Part shown: positions 43,761 to 52,454 of the stretch, piece after piece
Layout of the letters: every line of letters begins with the position of its first letter
Position numbering within the stretch: position 1 is the first letter of the stretch
NCBI RefSeq assembly: GCF_005938745.2
Contig: NZ_VCBX02000002.1
Span: forward strand, 1-64,000
DNA: 64,000 nucleotides
Direction of reading: 5' to 3'
Source: Rhodococcus sp. KBS0724
Lineage (GTDB): Bacteria; Actinomycetota; Actinomycetes; Mycobacteriales; Mycobacteriaceae
Translations under genes and position numbers: made by a program
The notes under the pieces: model-generated
Seen by the model: the letters and a program-made list of their open reading frames with translations, nothing else
What the model was told of the DNA's origin: nothing
The model's database searches: none

Positions 43761-44231
43761 ATGATGTCCGGCAATCAAGGTGAAAAAGACTACGAAGCAC
43801 CAAATCTGCTGTTACTCAACGAGGAACACGTCAAACGCTACCGAGAGACCGGCGGCCGAGAAGGGCACGAATGGAATGGCGTGACGTGCTTACTGTTGAC
43901 CACGCTCGGACGAAAAAGTGGATTGATGCGAGAAACCCCGTTGATCTACGCGCGCGACGGTGACGATCTCATCGTGATCGCTTCGAAAGGCGGAGCCCCC
44001 ACACATCCGAACTGGTATCTAAACCTGAACACTGACCCCAGTGTGAGCGTGCAAGTCCAGGATGACCGTTTCACTGCCCAGGCGCTCGAAGCGGAAGGTG
44101 CCGAATACACACGGCTCTGGAATCTGGCGGCAGCTTCGTGGCCCAACTACAACGCTTACGCCCAACGTACCGACCGAAAAATTCCTGTCATCGTCCTACG
44201 CCGCACACCTGCACAGAATCGGGAGAAGTAG
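43761..44231 (+). CDS. F420-dependent (DDN-type) nitroreductase/quinone reductase family protein
   Basis: A 156-residue protein, start ATG 43761 or 43764. It matches the deazaflavin-dependent nitroreductase family: R-Y-R-E-T-G-G-R-E-G-H-E-W-N-G, then LLLTTLGRKSGLMRETPLIY, ASKGGAPTHPNWYLNLNTDP and the C-terminal Y-A-Q-R-T-D-R-K-I-P-V-I-V-L. These split-barrel proteins bind coenzyme F420 and reduce nitro compounds, quinones or activated double bonds. In a catabolic operon an enone or quinone reduction is plausible. It overlaps the ferredoxin start by one base, so they are co-translated. Confidence 0.88.
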   Translation: MMSGNQGEKDYEAPNLLLLNEEHVKRYRETGGREGHEWNGVTCLLLTTLGRKSGLMRETPLIYARDGDDLIVIASKGGAPTHPNWYLNLNTDPSVSVQVQDDRFTAQALEAEGAEYTRLWNLAAASWPNYNAYAQRTDRKIPVIVLRRTPAQNREK

Positions 44232-44425
44232 TGAAAGTTAATGTCGACCCCCAACTCTGCCAGGGACATACCCTGTGCGCGATGGCCGCCCCAGAAGTCT
44301 TCGAACTCAGCGACATTGACGGGCATGCGTCGGCCACCCCAGGCAACGTTCCTGCACTCCTGACCGCCCAGGTACTCAACGCCCAGAAGTCCTGCCCTGA
44401 ACAAGCAATCGCAGCGAAGGATTGA
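44231..44425 (+). CDS. [3Fe-4S]-type ferredoxin
   Basis: A 64-residue protein from GTG 44231, overlapping the previous stop by one base. Ligands: D-P-Q-L-C-Q-G-H-T-L-C-A and the final K-S-C-P-E-Q-A-I, the C-x2-H-x2-C...C-P arrangement of P450-partner ferredoxins. It resembles the ferredoxin at 34367-34579. The P450 gene begins 4 bp later. It carries electrons to that P450; no reductase is encoded in the window. Confidence 0.92.
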   Translation: MKVNVDPQLCQGHTLCAMAAPEVFELSDIDGHASATPGNVPALLTAQVLNAQKSCPEQAIAAKD

Positions 44426-44429
44426 CACC

Positions 44430-45794
44430 ATGAGCGTTGACGATGTTGTACCCGCCAGTGTCGTATCCGACGACAGCCGGAGAAAACCTGCGTTCCAGTT
44501 CGAACGGCATGGCCCGCATTACCGCGACAATTTTGTGGGTATCACCGAGGAAATGCAGTCGAAGTGTCCGGTGGCGTGGTCCGACACCCACGGCGGCCAC
44601 TGGGTCGCCGCCAGTGCTGCCGCAAATTTCACCCTGGCACGCTCCCAGGCCATCTCGAGCGACCACGACGTCAGGGGAAAACGTAAGGGGTACAAAGGTA
44701 TATCCATCCCCACAGCACCGAACGTGACGAACATCAGGGGCGGCATCGCCGAAATGGATGAACCCGAACATCGCGAGTATCGTGCGGTACTCAACCCGTT
44801 CTTGTCCCCTGCCGCCATCGAGAAATGGCACCCTGTCATCGACGAGGTGATCCGAGCAACCCTCGACGACAAAATCGAAACGGGCTCCATCGACTTCGTC
44901 GACGATCTCGTGAACGTTGTACCGGCCGTGCTCACGCTCGCAATGCTGGGTATTCCGATTGAGAAGTGGGAGGTCTACTGCGAACCAGTTCATGCGTCTA
45001 TCTACACCCCACCCAATTCCCCCGACATGGAACGTATCGGGGAACTCAAACGCGCCATGGGAGCAGACCTCCGGTCCAGCCTCACGGAGATTCGTGAGAA
45101 GCCTCGCCCCGGAATGATCGATGCGCTCGTCCGTGCGAAAGTCGATGGTAAACACCCTGACGACATGGAAGTGCTCGGCGTGCTCAGCCTGATCATCGGA
45201 GGTGGCTTCGATACCACGACCGCGCTGTCGTCGCACGCATTCGAATGGCTGTCACAGAATCCCGACCAGCGCACAAGCCTTAGCGAAGACCGCGACGTCC
45301 TGCTGAATCCGGCGACCGAGGAGTTCCTGCGCTACTACACTCCCCTTGCCGGGGCCGGACGTACCTTCGCTGCAGACTGTCAATACGACGATGTCAAATT
45401 CCAGGAGGGCGAACGTCTGTGGCTCTCCTGGGCGATGGCCAACCGCGATCCCGAAATGTTCGAAGACCCCAACGAAATCGATCTACTCCGTAAAGCCAAT
45501 CGGCACTTCAGTTTCGGCTTGGGAGTGCACCGTTGCATCGGCTCGAACCTGGCCCGTACGCTGTTCAAACGGATGCTCCTCGCGGTACTCGACCGGATGC
45601 CGGACTACCTCTGTGACCCGGCAGGTGCGGTGCATTACGAATCGATCGGCACTATCCAGGGAATGCGGAACCTCCCGGCCACTTTCACTCCCAGCCCACG
45701 CTTGGGCGCCGGCCTCGACGAAACCCTCGGAAAACTCCAGACCATCATCGACGAACAGCGCCTCGCCGAACCGGGCGCGGTCTCGAATAAATGA
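44430..45794 (+). CDS. Cytochrome P450 monooxygenase
   Basis: A 454-residue P450 (ATG 44430, 4 bp after the ferredoxin). Motifs: AEMDEPEHREYRAVLNPFLS (helix C), I-helix IIGGGFDTTTALSS near residue 257, ExxR in EEFLRYYTPLAGAGR, and the heme loop FSFGLGVHRCIGSNLAR with Cys near 369. It is unlike the first P450 in length and helix I wording, so it is probably a different CYP family. The tail of about 40 residues after the heme region is longer than usual. Likely hydroxylates a hydrophobic pathway substrate. Confidence 0.94.
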   Translation: MSVDDVVPASVVSDDSRRKPAFQFERHGPHYRDNFVGITEEMQSKCPVAWSDTHGGHWVAASAAANFTLARSQAISSDHDVRGKRKGYKGISIPTAPNVTNIRGGIAEMDEPEHREYRAVLNPFLSPAAIEKWHPVIDEVIRATLDDKIETGSIDFVDDLVNVVPAVLTLAMLGIPIEKWEVYCEPVHASIYTPPNSPDMERIGELKRAMGADLRSSLTEIREKPRPGMIDALVRAKVDGKHPDDMEVLGVLSLIIGGGFDTTTALSSHAFEWLSQNPDQRTSLSEDRDVLLNPATEEFLRYYTPLAGAGRTFAADCQYDDVKFQEGERLWLSWAMANRDPEMFEDPNEIDLLRKANRHFSFGLGVHRCIGSNLARTLFKRMLLAVLDRMPDYLCDPAGAVHYESIGTIQGMRNLPATFTPSPRLGAGLDETLGKLQTIIDEQRLAEPGAVSNK

Positions 45795-45980
45795 GGCCGA
45801 GGTACAGGGCCGACTCTGTTGTGGTTATCCGCGGACCGACTACGGCTTCCGTCTTCCCGACCAGATTGATCGAGACCAACGCGCACTGCGTAATGTAGCT
45901 CCGCTTGGTGATTCGCTGGCAGGAAAGATGCAGCTGACGGTTTAGGGTCGACGGGACACAACAATTAAGGGTGGTCATAG

Positions 45981-46709
45981 ATGAAAGACGATTCAGACAG
46001 TCGGGCGCAAGCTGGATGGGAGTCGCGCGCGCTCGATCGCTCTGCCTATCGCGCGCAAGAGAAAACTGCCACCCGCCAACTCGTCACAGCCCGCGAGATC
46101 ATCGCGGCGAGCAGGCAGTTGTTCAGTGAGACAAGTAGCTTCCAGTTCACGATGAAGCAGGTCAGTGTCCGGGCAGGAGTGGCGCTCCAAACCGTGTACC
46201 GGCATTTCGAGACCAAAGACTTATTGGTGCTGGCAGTCTTGGAAGAAGAAATACGGTCGTCTGTGGACAAGATCGAGCAAGCGCTTACCGATATCTCTGA
46301 TCCGTTGGAGAAGGTTCGCTCCTTGATCGTCGGCGCAGCGTCAGCGCGGGCCTCGAAGCAGCGAACGCTGATGGGTGCGGCCATAGTCCGAGAGCACCTT
46401 CGTCTCCAGGTGGATCACCCCGCTGACGTTGCTCTGGTGACAGCGCCGTACTTCATCCTGATGGAGGGTGTTCTGCGCAACGCCGCGGAGGCAGGTGTCC
46501 TCCATATCGTCGACGCTGAACGCGATGCGAAGATCGTTCAGAACCTCGTGATGTCGTTCTACCATCAAATTGCCCTCGGTGTTATCAGCGGTGACGCCGA
46601 GCAGACAACCGAATACCTTTGGGAATTTTGCAAAGCAGCACTGGACCGTGGACGCCCTCCAAGTTCCCCTCGTCGCCGTGCCACGAAACGGCAGTCGACT
46701 AAAAGCTGA
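45981..46709 (+). CDS. TetR-family transcriptional regulator
   Basis: A 242-residue protein from ATG 45981. The N-terminus is long and basic, then the helix-turn-helix: ARE-I-I-A-A-S-R-Q-L-F-S-E, FTMKQVSVRAGVALQTVYRH, F-E-T-K-D-L-L-V-L-A-V. The C-terminal domain is helical, ending with W-E-F-C-K-A-A-L, and a basic tail (RRRATKRQSTKS). Related to the TetR at 32159-32785. It follows the ALDH-to-P450 operon by about 190 bp and may control it. A strong terminator lies after it. Confidence 0.9.
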   Translation: MKDDSDSRAQAGWESRALDRSAYRAQEKTATRQLVTAREIIAASRQLFSETSSFQFTMKQVSVRAGVALQTVYRHFETKDLLVLAVLEEEIRSSVDKIEQALTDISDPLEKVRSLIVGAASARASKQRTLMGAAIVREHLRLQVDHPADVALVTAPYFILMEGVLRNAAEAGVLHIVDAERDAKIVQNLVMSFYHQIALGVISGDAEQTTEYLWEFCKAALDRGRPPSSPRRRATKRQSTKS

Positions 46710-46747
46710 TAGCGAAGCGCTTCCGCCCAAATTCCTGCGGTAGAAGA

Positions 46748-46782
46748 GTTGCCGGGATGGCTGTCTGGTTCATCCCGGCAAC
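46748..46782 (+). terminator. Terminator after the TetR gene
   Basis: GTTGCCGGGATG (46748-46759) and CATCCCGGCAAC (46771-46782) form a perfect 12-bp stem with an 11-base loop, about 40 bp behind the TetR stop. Confidence 0.75.
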
Positions 46783-46831
46783 GAACGTGGCCCACGTGAA
46801 CTTAAATATGTTCATGACTTACAGAGGTTGT

Positions 46832-47282
46832 TCAAAGCACTCTCGAACACGCTCCAAGCGGCACGAGCTGCCAATCGACAAGCGCCGGTTGTCCTGCCGA
46901 GTCGAGAACGAGACTTCCTGGACGGGTGTCGCCGTGAATCACACCCCATTTGGTATCGAACTTATTGCTAATTCGCGACACAACCTTTTCCTCACCCCAT
47001 GCCCTCCGGGTTGTGCCGATGCGCGCGTCGTCGCTCACTGTGACCGCTTCCATGTCGCCGTATACAGTCGCGCCAATGTCGACCAACGTCAAGGCGGTGT
47101 ACTTCTCCTCGTTGCGCAACAAGATCATCAGCGATCACGCCGTTGTCGAGCTTCCGAGTATTAACGGTGAAGCATGCATCGGTAGATACCCACGGCATGA
47201 CCGGGCCGGGACTAACGCAGTGAACCTCAATTCCCTGAAAGCGCCACTGCAGTGCGGCAGTGAGGCACCGGGAGAACGCCAC
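46832..47282 (-). pseudogene. Decayed APH-like phosphotransferase
   Basis: Minus-strand pieces match the intact APH protein at 32962-34041, in different frames and partly out of order: L-T-A-A-L-Q-W-R-F-Q-G-I-E-V and S-P-G-P-V-M-P-W-V-S-T-D-A (compare L-T-T-A-L-Q-P-S-F-P-G-V-A-V and PGPIVDRVSTNA), then W-G-V-I-H-G-D-T-R-P-G-S-L and LVDWQLVPLG (compare VIHGDAHIGN and LVDWQLVQRG). The catalytic Asp region H-G-D is kept but central parts are missing. It is a remnant of a paralogue. Confidence 0.65.
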
Positions 47283-47376
47283 GTCAAGAGCCTCGGGAGT
47301 GCACGATCATGGCAGGATCACCGAGCCGGCACCAGCGTCGACAACCTGCCGGATCATTGTTGTCTATATTCCCGGT

Positions 47377-48951
47377 TTAGTGACCCGAAGGCTCTGGTTG
47401 GAGAGCTTGAATCTCTGCCCGCATTTTCGGGATGTCCTGACGAACAGCATATTTCTGCACTTTGCCACTGGCTGTGCGTGGAAAGTCCTTAATGACGAAA
47501 AGCTCCTCAGGCCACTTCTGCCGAGCCATTCCGGCACAGTCGAAGTGGGCGCGGACATCGTCCAACGTCGGCACACGATGTCCGATCCGCACGCGAACCA
47601 CTCCGGCGGCGTGCTCACCGAGTCGAGCATCGGGCGCTGCTACTACCACGGCCTCCGCGACGGCTGGCATCGACAGCAACACGTCTTCAACCTCCACTGC
47701 ACTGATGTTCTCGCCGCCGCGGATGATCAAGTCGGACTTACGATCTACGATCGTCAGGTAACCATCGCCGTCGAGAACGCCGACATCTCCGGTGCGGTAC
47801 CAGCCATCGGCATCGAAAGCACTTGCGGTCAAAGTGTTGTCGGTATAGCCGAGGCAGAGGTCCGGTCCACGGCTGAAGATTTCGCCGTCTTCCCCCAATC
47901 GAATCTCGACGCCGAGTCGTGGTTTGCCGTCGGTGTACAGGCGCTTGTCTTCCGGATCGGTGTTTCGTGAGCCCGTAATCGATGGATGCTCAGTGCTGCC
48001 ATACGAGCGAGTCACGCAGATCCCCAGGTCCGCGAGGTTGCGAGTCACCGCGCCGGGCACCGAGGACCCACCAAGCCCCAGGTATCGGAGATAGCTCAAA
48101 TGATCGCTTCTGAACTGGGGTTGCTCGAGCAAACTGGTAACAAAGTACGGGGGGCCACCGCCGATCGCCACACCGTGGCTGTCGATCAATTCGAGCACAC
48201 GGGCAGGATCCCACTGGTCGAGCAGATCTACCGACACGCCCTCGAGCACGGGGGTGAGGAGCGCGCTCACCATACCGATGAAGTGCCCTACCGGGAGCGC
48301 GGTCAATTGAGCGCCGCGGTCCGCCGGATAGTTTGCAAGAAGCTGACGGGTTTCGAAGCCCAGCGTTTGGTGGCTGTGAACGACCCCTTTGGGGTCTCGG
48401 GTAGTCCCGGACGTGAACGCAATGACAGCCGGCCTCGCGGGGTCGACCTCGAGCGTGCCGGTCATGGGTTCGTTGTCGAGGAGAATTTCGAATCCGGCAC
48501 CGACCACACCGACAATCGGAACGTCCGCACTGACCTCGGGATCATATTTCATGCGGCCGAACTCGTTCGCGGTGATGAATACCCGAGGTTTGGTGTCAGC
48601 CAGAACGAACCTCAGTTCTTTCGGGCCGTAGAAATGCACCAGGGGAACGACTACAGCGCCGAGGAACGCTGATGCCCAGAATGTCGCCGCGGCCTCCATC
48701 CAATTAGGCAGTTGCATGACCACGACATCGCCAGGCCCAACACCGCGGGACTTGAGCCCTGTGGCTAGCTTCCGTGCAATCGATTCGACATCGCCGAATG
48801 TCCCCTCATAGGGGCGAACGACCGAATGAACCCGAAACGTGACGTTGGAGTTGGCCTGCAGTCCGTCGGCGAGCATTGTTCCGAGGGAGTCGCCTGTCCA
48901 CCACCCCATCGATTCATATTGCCGCTTCAACTCAACCGGGATAGTGCGCAT
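47377..48951 (-). CDS. AMP-forming acyl-CoA ligase (fatty-acid/aryl CoA synthetase family)
   Basis: A 524-residue adenylate-forming enzyme from ATG 48949-48951. Conserved motifs: the phosphate loop AFTSGTTRDPKGVVHSHQTL (residues about 178-197), A5 segment R-S-Y-G-S-T-E-H-P, A7/A8 motif W-Y-R-T-G-D-V-G-V-L-D and the hinge IVDRKSDLIIRGGENISAVE, and the catalytic Lys in TASGKVQKYAVR. It activates a carboxylic acid to an acyl-CoA, a natural step after the aldehyde dehydrogenase. It is on the minus strand, divergent from the cupin operon, with GAGAAC-type half sites between. Confidence 0.93.
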   Translation of the reverse strand: MRTIPVELKRQYESMGWWTGDSLGTMLADGLQANSNVTFRVHSVVRPYEGTFGDVESIARKLATGLKSRGVGPGDVVVMQLPNWMEAAATFWASAFLGAVVVPLVHFYGPKELRFVLADTKPRVFITANEFGRMKYDPEVSADVPIVGVVGAGFEILLDNEPMTGTLEVDPARPAVIAFTSGTTRDPKGVVHSHQTLGFETRQLLANYPADRGAQLTALPVGHFIGMVSALLTPVLEGVSVDLLDQWDPARVLELIDSHGVAIGGGPPYFVTSLLEQPQFRSDHLSYLRYLGLGGSSVPGAVTRNLADLGICVTRSYGSTEHPSITGSRNTDPEDKRLYTDGKPRLGVEIRLGEDGEIFSRGPDLCLGYTDNTLTASAFDADGWYRTGDVGVLDGDGYLTIVDRKSDLIIRGGENISAVEVEDVLLSMPAVAEAVVVAAPDARLGEHAAGVVRVRIGHRVPTLDDVRAHFDCAGMARQKWPEELFVIKDFPRTASGKVQKYAVRQDIPKMRAEIQALQPEPSGH

Positions 48952-49236
48952 GGAGCTCTAAATCCTCCTTCGAAGTGTCCAGCGGCTCCGCCACTTTGGC
49001 TGCCAACTGTGTTGCGACCAGTCGCTTAAGCTACGGTTTCGGCAATCCGCCAGTGCGCGACCTCCACTGGGGACACCAGGTCGAGAACCTTGATCTACCA
49101 ATTCGAGAACGATACTCTAGATACGGCGAGAACACGAGTCTTTTCCGCCGATCTACACAATCGGCATCTGCCCATTTTACGGGGACCCACTGCCAGCCTG
49201 CGGATAAGCGCGAAGCGTTTTAGAGGCACCCGAAAT

Positions 49237-49270
49237 GTATTACATTCTCTTGCGAGAGAAGATAATTCTC
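49237..49270 (+). promoter_or_regulatory. Operator-like site before the cupin operon
   Basis: GTATTACATTCTC (49237-49249) is identical to 13 bases of the dyad at 34136-34161, followed by TTGCGAGAGAA and a second ATTCTC (49265-49270). Two further GAGAAC half sites lie nearby (about 49100 and 49128). It is 82 bp upstream of the cupin start. Confidence 0.5.
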
Positions 49271-49351
49271 TTCTACTAGGACCACCATTCGCATCCAGTC
49301 CGCCGGAATTCGACCGGAAACAACACCCAAGCCAACGAACAGGAAACTTCA

Positions 49352-49774
49352 ATGCCACACGCAAAGCCTGCCGATCTACCCAATGGCGGCGGGGGCCGAT
49401 GGCCCGCGACCAATGGCCGCTTCCGTTCAACGCAGTGGGGAGATATGGAAGTGGGTTACACCACCACTGAAACCCCTGTGGACACCACCGATCTCAACCG
49501 AATCGGAGGTCTCCCCGGCGGCGTATGCCCCTGCCCGCACTACGGCTACGTGTTTGAAGGTGCCATTACTGCGGTGTACCCGAACACAGATCAGCCAGAC
49601 GAAGTGATCTCGGCCGGCGAGGTCTACTTCATTCCCGCTGGCCACGTCCTCAAGTACGACGAACCCACCAACCATCTGGAATTCAACCCGGCATTCGCCC
49701 TGCAGCAGTGCATGAATGCCATGCAACGCACTGCTGACAAGGCTGCAGAAGTGTCGACGGCCCATCCGACCTGA
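49352..49774 (+). CDS. Cupin-domain protein
   Basis: A 140-residue protein from ATG 49352 (AGGAAA about 8 bases upstream). The C-terminal 90 residues form a cupin barrel: G-V-C-P-C-P-H-Y-G-Y-V-F-E-G-A-I-T-A-V-Y, I-S-A-G-E-V-Y-F-I-P-A-G-H-V-L. The metal-binding His/Glu set is only partly present (P-H-Y-G-Y-V and G-H-V), so it could be a binding protein or a diverged isomerase. It heads the operon cupin-amidohydrolase-CaiB-binding protein-thiolase-DUF35. Its stop codon lies inside the first bases of the 1,411-bp repeat (copy B), showing this is the original context of the repeat. Confidence 0.8.
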   Translation: MPHAKPADLPNGGGGRWPATNGRFRSTQWGDMEVGYTTTETPVDTTDLNRIGGLPGGVCPCPHYGYVFEGAITAVYPNTDQPDEVISAGEVYFIPAGHVLKYDEPTNHLEFNPAFALQQCMNAMQRTADKAAEVSTAHPT

Positions 49775-51180
49775 CCAACGGCAGCCCATTGCCAACGGGA
49801 ACTACGTTCTATACCGTACGAGAGTGTGATTCTCACAATAACGAGAACAACCCTCCAAACACCTCACACACACCCTTCCTTCGACCAACGAACGGAAACC
49901 ACCAGGTGACCTCACAACACACCACACCCGACCTGAACTGGCTGATATCGGTGGACGACCACATCCTCGAACCACCCAACCTCTGGCAAGACCGCATCGC
50001 AGCCAAAGACCGCGACCGCGCCCCCAAACTCGTCCACAACGGCACCACCGAAACCTGGATCTACGAAAACAGATCCGTCCCCACCAGCGGCCTGTCCGCC
50101 GTCATCGGCAAATCACGCGAAGACTTCAGCCCAGAAGCCATCACCTACGCCGACATGAGCCCCGGCTGCTACGACCCCAAAGCCCGCCTCGAAGACATGA
50201 ACCAAGCCGGAATCCTTGCCTCCCTCGGCTTTCCGTCGTTCCCCCGATTCTGCGGCCAAATCTTCTACGAAGCACAGGACAAAGAACTCGCACTACGCTG
50301 CCTCCAGGCCTACAACGACTGGATCTTCGAAGAATGGTGCGCCACAGACCCCGGCCGCTTCATCCCCCTCGTCATCATCCCCCTCTGGGACCCCGCACTG
50401 GCCGTCAAGGAAATCGAACGCACCGCAGCCCTCGGCGCCCGCAGCATCGCGTTCTCCGAAAACCCCGAACCCCTCGGCCTACCCACCATCAACGACCCCA
50501 GCCGCTACTGGGACCCCGTCATGGCCGCAGCCGCCGACAACGACCTCGTCATCTCCATGCACGTCGGCTCCTCCTCGAGACTCCCCACCATCGCCTCCGA
50601 CGCCCCCTTCATGGCCAACCTCACCTGGGGCGCCACCCGCACCGCCGGCACCATGCTCCAATGGCTCTTCAGTGACTACTTCGAAAAGTTCCCCAACCTC
50701 AAAATCGCCCTCTCCGAAGGCAATATCGGCTGGATCCCCTACTTCCTCGAACGCGCCGAACAGGTCTACGACAAACAACGCTTCTGGGCCGCCAAAGGCG
50801 TCAAATACGAAGGCCACGCCGCCACCGAAGTCCCCATGGACCTCGACATCCGACAACGCTTCAAAGACCACGTCTACGGCTGCTTCATCCACGACGAATC
50901 CGGAATCGCCAACATCGACCTCATCGGCGAAGACAACATCATGTTCGAAACCGACTACCCACACTCCGATTCCACCTGGCCGAACTCCATCGACATCGCC
51001 CGCAAACAAATCGCACACCTCCCCGAAACCACACAATACAAACTCCTCCGCGGCAACGCCGAAAAACTCTACCGATTCACCCCCAGCACCCCACCCACAC
51101 AACCCTAACCAACCCACCAAACCCACACGCCAACAACAGAAAAGACCGAAACGCGACCGCAAAGCCGGAAGTTGAGGCGA
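49770..51180 (+). repeat. 1,411-bp perfect direct repeat, copy B
   Basis: Identical to 40009-41419, offset 9,761 bp, same orientation. The copy starts at the stop codon of the cupin gene and ends 14 bp before the CaiB-type gene. Here the gene order looks natural, so this is probably the donor and copy A the acceptor. Confidence 0.95.
49906..51108 (+). CDS. Amidohydrolase-2-family metal hydrolase, copy B
   Basis: Identical in sequence to 40145-41347: 400 residues, TIM-barrel metal hydrolase with V-D-D-H at the first strand, ISMHVGSSSR in the middle and the late F-E-T-D-Y-P-H-S-D motif. It starts at GTG 49906. Upstream 130 bp carry the same TGTGATTCTCACA site (49825-49837). It lies between the cupin and CaiB genes, all co-directional, so it probably acts in the same pathway. 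Its base composition (C- and A-rich coding strand) differs from both neighbours. Confidence 0.9.
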   Translation: MTSQHTTPDLNWLISVDDHILEPPNLWQDRIAAKDRDRAPKLVHNGTTETWIYENRSVPTSGLSAVIGKSREDFSPEAITYADMSPGCYDPKARLEDMNQAGILASLGFPSFPRFCGQIFYEAQDKELALRCLQAYNDWIFEEWCATDPGRFIPLVIIPLWDPALAVKEIERTAALGARSIAFSENPEPLGLPTINDPSRYWDPVMAAAADNDLVISMHVGSSSRLPTIASDAPFMANLTWGATRTAGTMLQWLFSDYFEKFPNLKIALSEGNIGWIPYFLERAEQVYDKQRFWAAKGVKYEGHAATEVPMDLDIRQRFKDHVYGCFIHDESGIANIDLIGEDNIMFETDYPHSDSTWPNSIDIARKQIAHLPETTQYKLLRGNAEKLYRFTPSTPPTQP

Positions 51181-51194
51181 CGGAAGGATAGATT

Positions 51195-52421
51195 TTGAAT
51201 GCTGCGATAGGAGTGGACGTCTTCCACGGGATCAAGGTGGTCGAACTCGCTCAGTGGGTATTCGTGCCGGTGGCGGGTGCATTGCTGGCCGACTGGGGAG
51301 CCGACGTGATCAAGGTGGAATCGCCGACGGCCGGCGACCCCTACCGCGGACTGATCGAGCAAGGCGTGACCACCGGGTCCGGACCGGTGAACTATTCGAT
51401 TGAACTGGCGAACCGCGGGAAGCGCAGTGTCGGAATCGATTTGAAGAATCCGGAGGGACGCGACATCTTTTATCGAATTATTGCCGACGCAGACGTGTTC
51501 CTCACGAACTTTCGATCATCAGCGTTGGACCGACTGGGCCTTGGAGTTGACGAACTGCGGCAACATAATTCCCAGCTGATCTATGCTCGCGGACACGGTT
51601 TCGGTGTTCGGGGACCGGACAAAGACATTCCCGCATACGACAACACTGCTTTTTGGTCGCGCGGCGGGATGGGACACGTACTGACTCCTGAGGGATCCGA
51701 GTATCCGCTCTCGCCCCGCGGTGCGTTCGGCGATCGGCAAGCCGCGATGAACCTCGCATTCGGTGTTGCCGGTGCTCTGTTTCGGAGAGAACGCACCGGT
51801 GAGCCGTCCGTGGTCGACGTGTCTCTGTTGGCCAGCGCCATATGGACGCTGGGCTCGGACGTGCTGGGCGCTGTCCAGGGCAACAAACCACGAGCCAGAA
51901 GCTCACGCGGACAAGGCCCAAACCCACTGGGCAACGTTTTCCGAACGCAGGATGACCGACACATCACCCTCGCTCTTCTACAACCTGATCGATACTGGGT
52001 CGAGCTCTGCACCATTCTGGGGCAACCGGGGTTGGCGGCCGATGAACGCTTCACGACGATGACCAACCGTGCCGACAACCGCGAGGACTGCCTGCAGATT
52101 CTGGATGAGATATTCGCCGGACGCTCCTACGCGGAGTGGGTGACTCGGTTCGATACCTCGGACTTGCCCTGGGCTCCAGTGCAATCGATCGAGGAGCTTC
52201 TGGTGGACCGCCAGGTTCTAGCCAACGGATATCTCGGTTCGGTGAAGTCCGACGACGGCACCGTACTGACCATGCCGAATGGTCCGGTCCAATTCGATGA
52301 AGGTCCTCCGGAGCTGCGACGCGCCCCCGAGCACGGCGCAAACACCGAAGAAGTCCTGTTGAGCCTCGGACTGGACTGGGAAGAGATCGGCGATCTCAAG
52401 GAACACCGCGCAATTATGTGA
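51195..52421 (+). CDS. CaiB/BaiF-type (family III) CoA transferase
   Basis: A 408-residue protein from TTG 51195 (GGAAGGA about 7 bases upstream). It begins with the family block G-I-K-V-V-E-L-A-Q-W-V-F-V-P-V-A-G, LLADWGADVIKVESP and continues with N-R-G-K-R-S-V-G-I-D-L-K, VDVSLLASAIWTLGSD and H-I-T-L-A-L. Family III CoA transferases move CoA between carboxylates (formyl-CoA, carnitine-CoA, benzylsuccinyl-CoA types) via an Asp acyl intermediate; the usual catalytic Asp region corresponds to R-G-G-M-G-H-V..S-P-R-G-A-F-G-D-R. It offers a second way, besides the ligase, to activate the pathway acid. Confidence 0.93.
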   Translation: MNAAIGVDVFHGIKVVELAQWVFVPVAGALLADWGADVIKVESPTAGDPYRGLIEQGVTTGSGPVNYSIELANRGKRSVGIDLKNPEGRDIFYRIIADADVFLTNFRSSALDRLGLGVDELRQHNSQLIYARGHGFGVRGPDKDIPAYDNTAFWSRGGMGHVLTPEGSEYPLSPRGAFGDRQAAMNLAFGVAGALFRRERTGEPSVVDVSLLASAIWTLGSDVLGAVQGNKPRARSSRGQGPNPLGNVFRTQDDRHITLALLQPDRYWVELCTILGQPGLAADERFTTMTNRADNREDCLQILDEIFAGRSYAEWVTRFDTSDLPWAPVQSIEELLVDRQVLANGYLGSVKSDDGTVLTMPNGPVQFDEGPPELRRAPEHGANTEEVLLSLGLDWEEIGDLKEHRAIM

Positions 52422-52454
52422 CCCCATTTTCCTACTTCATCTAAGAGGTCCACG

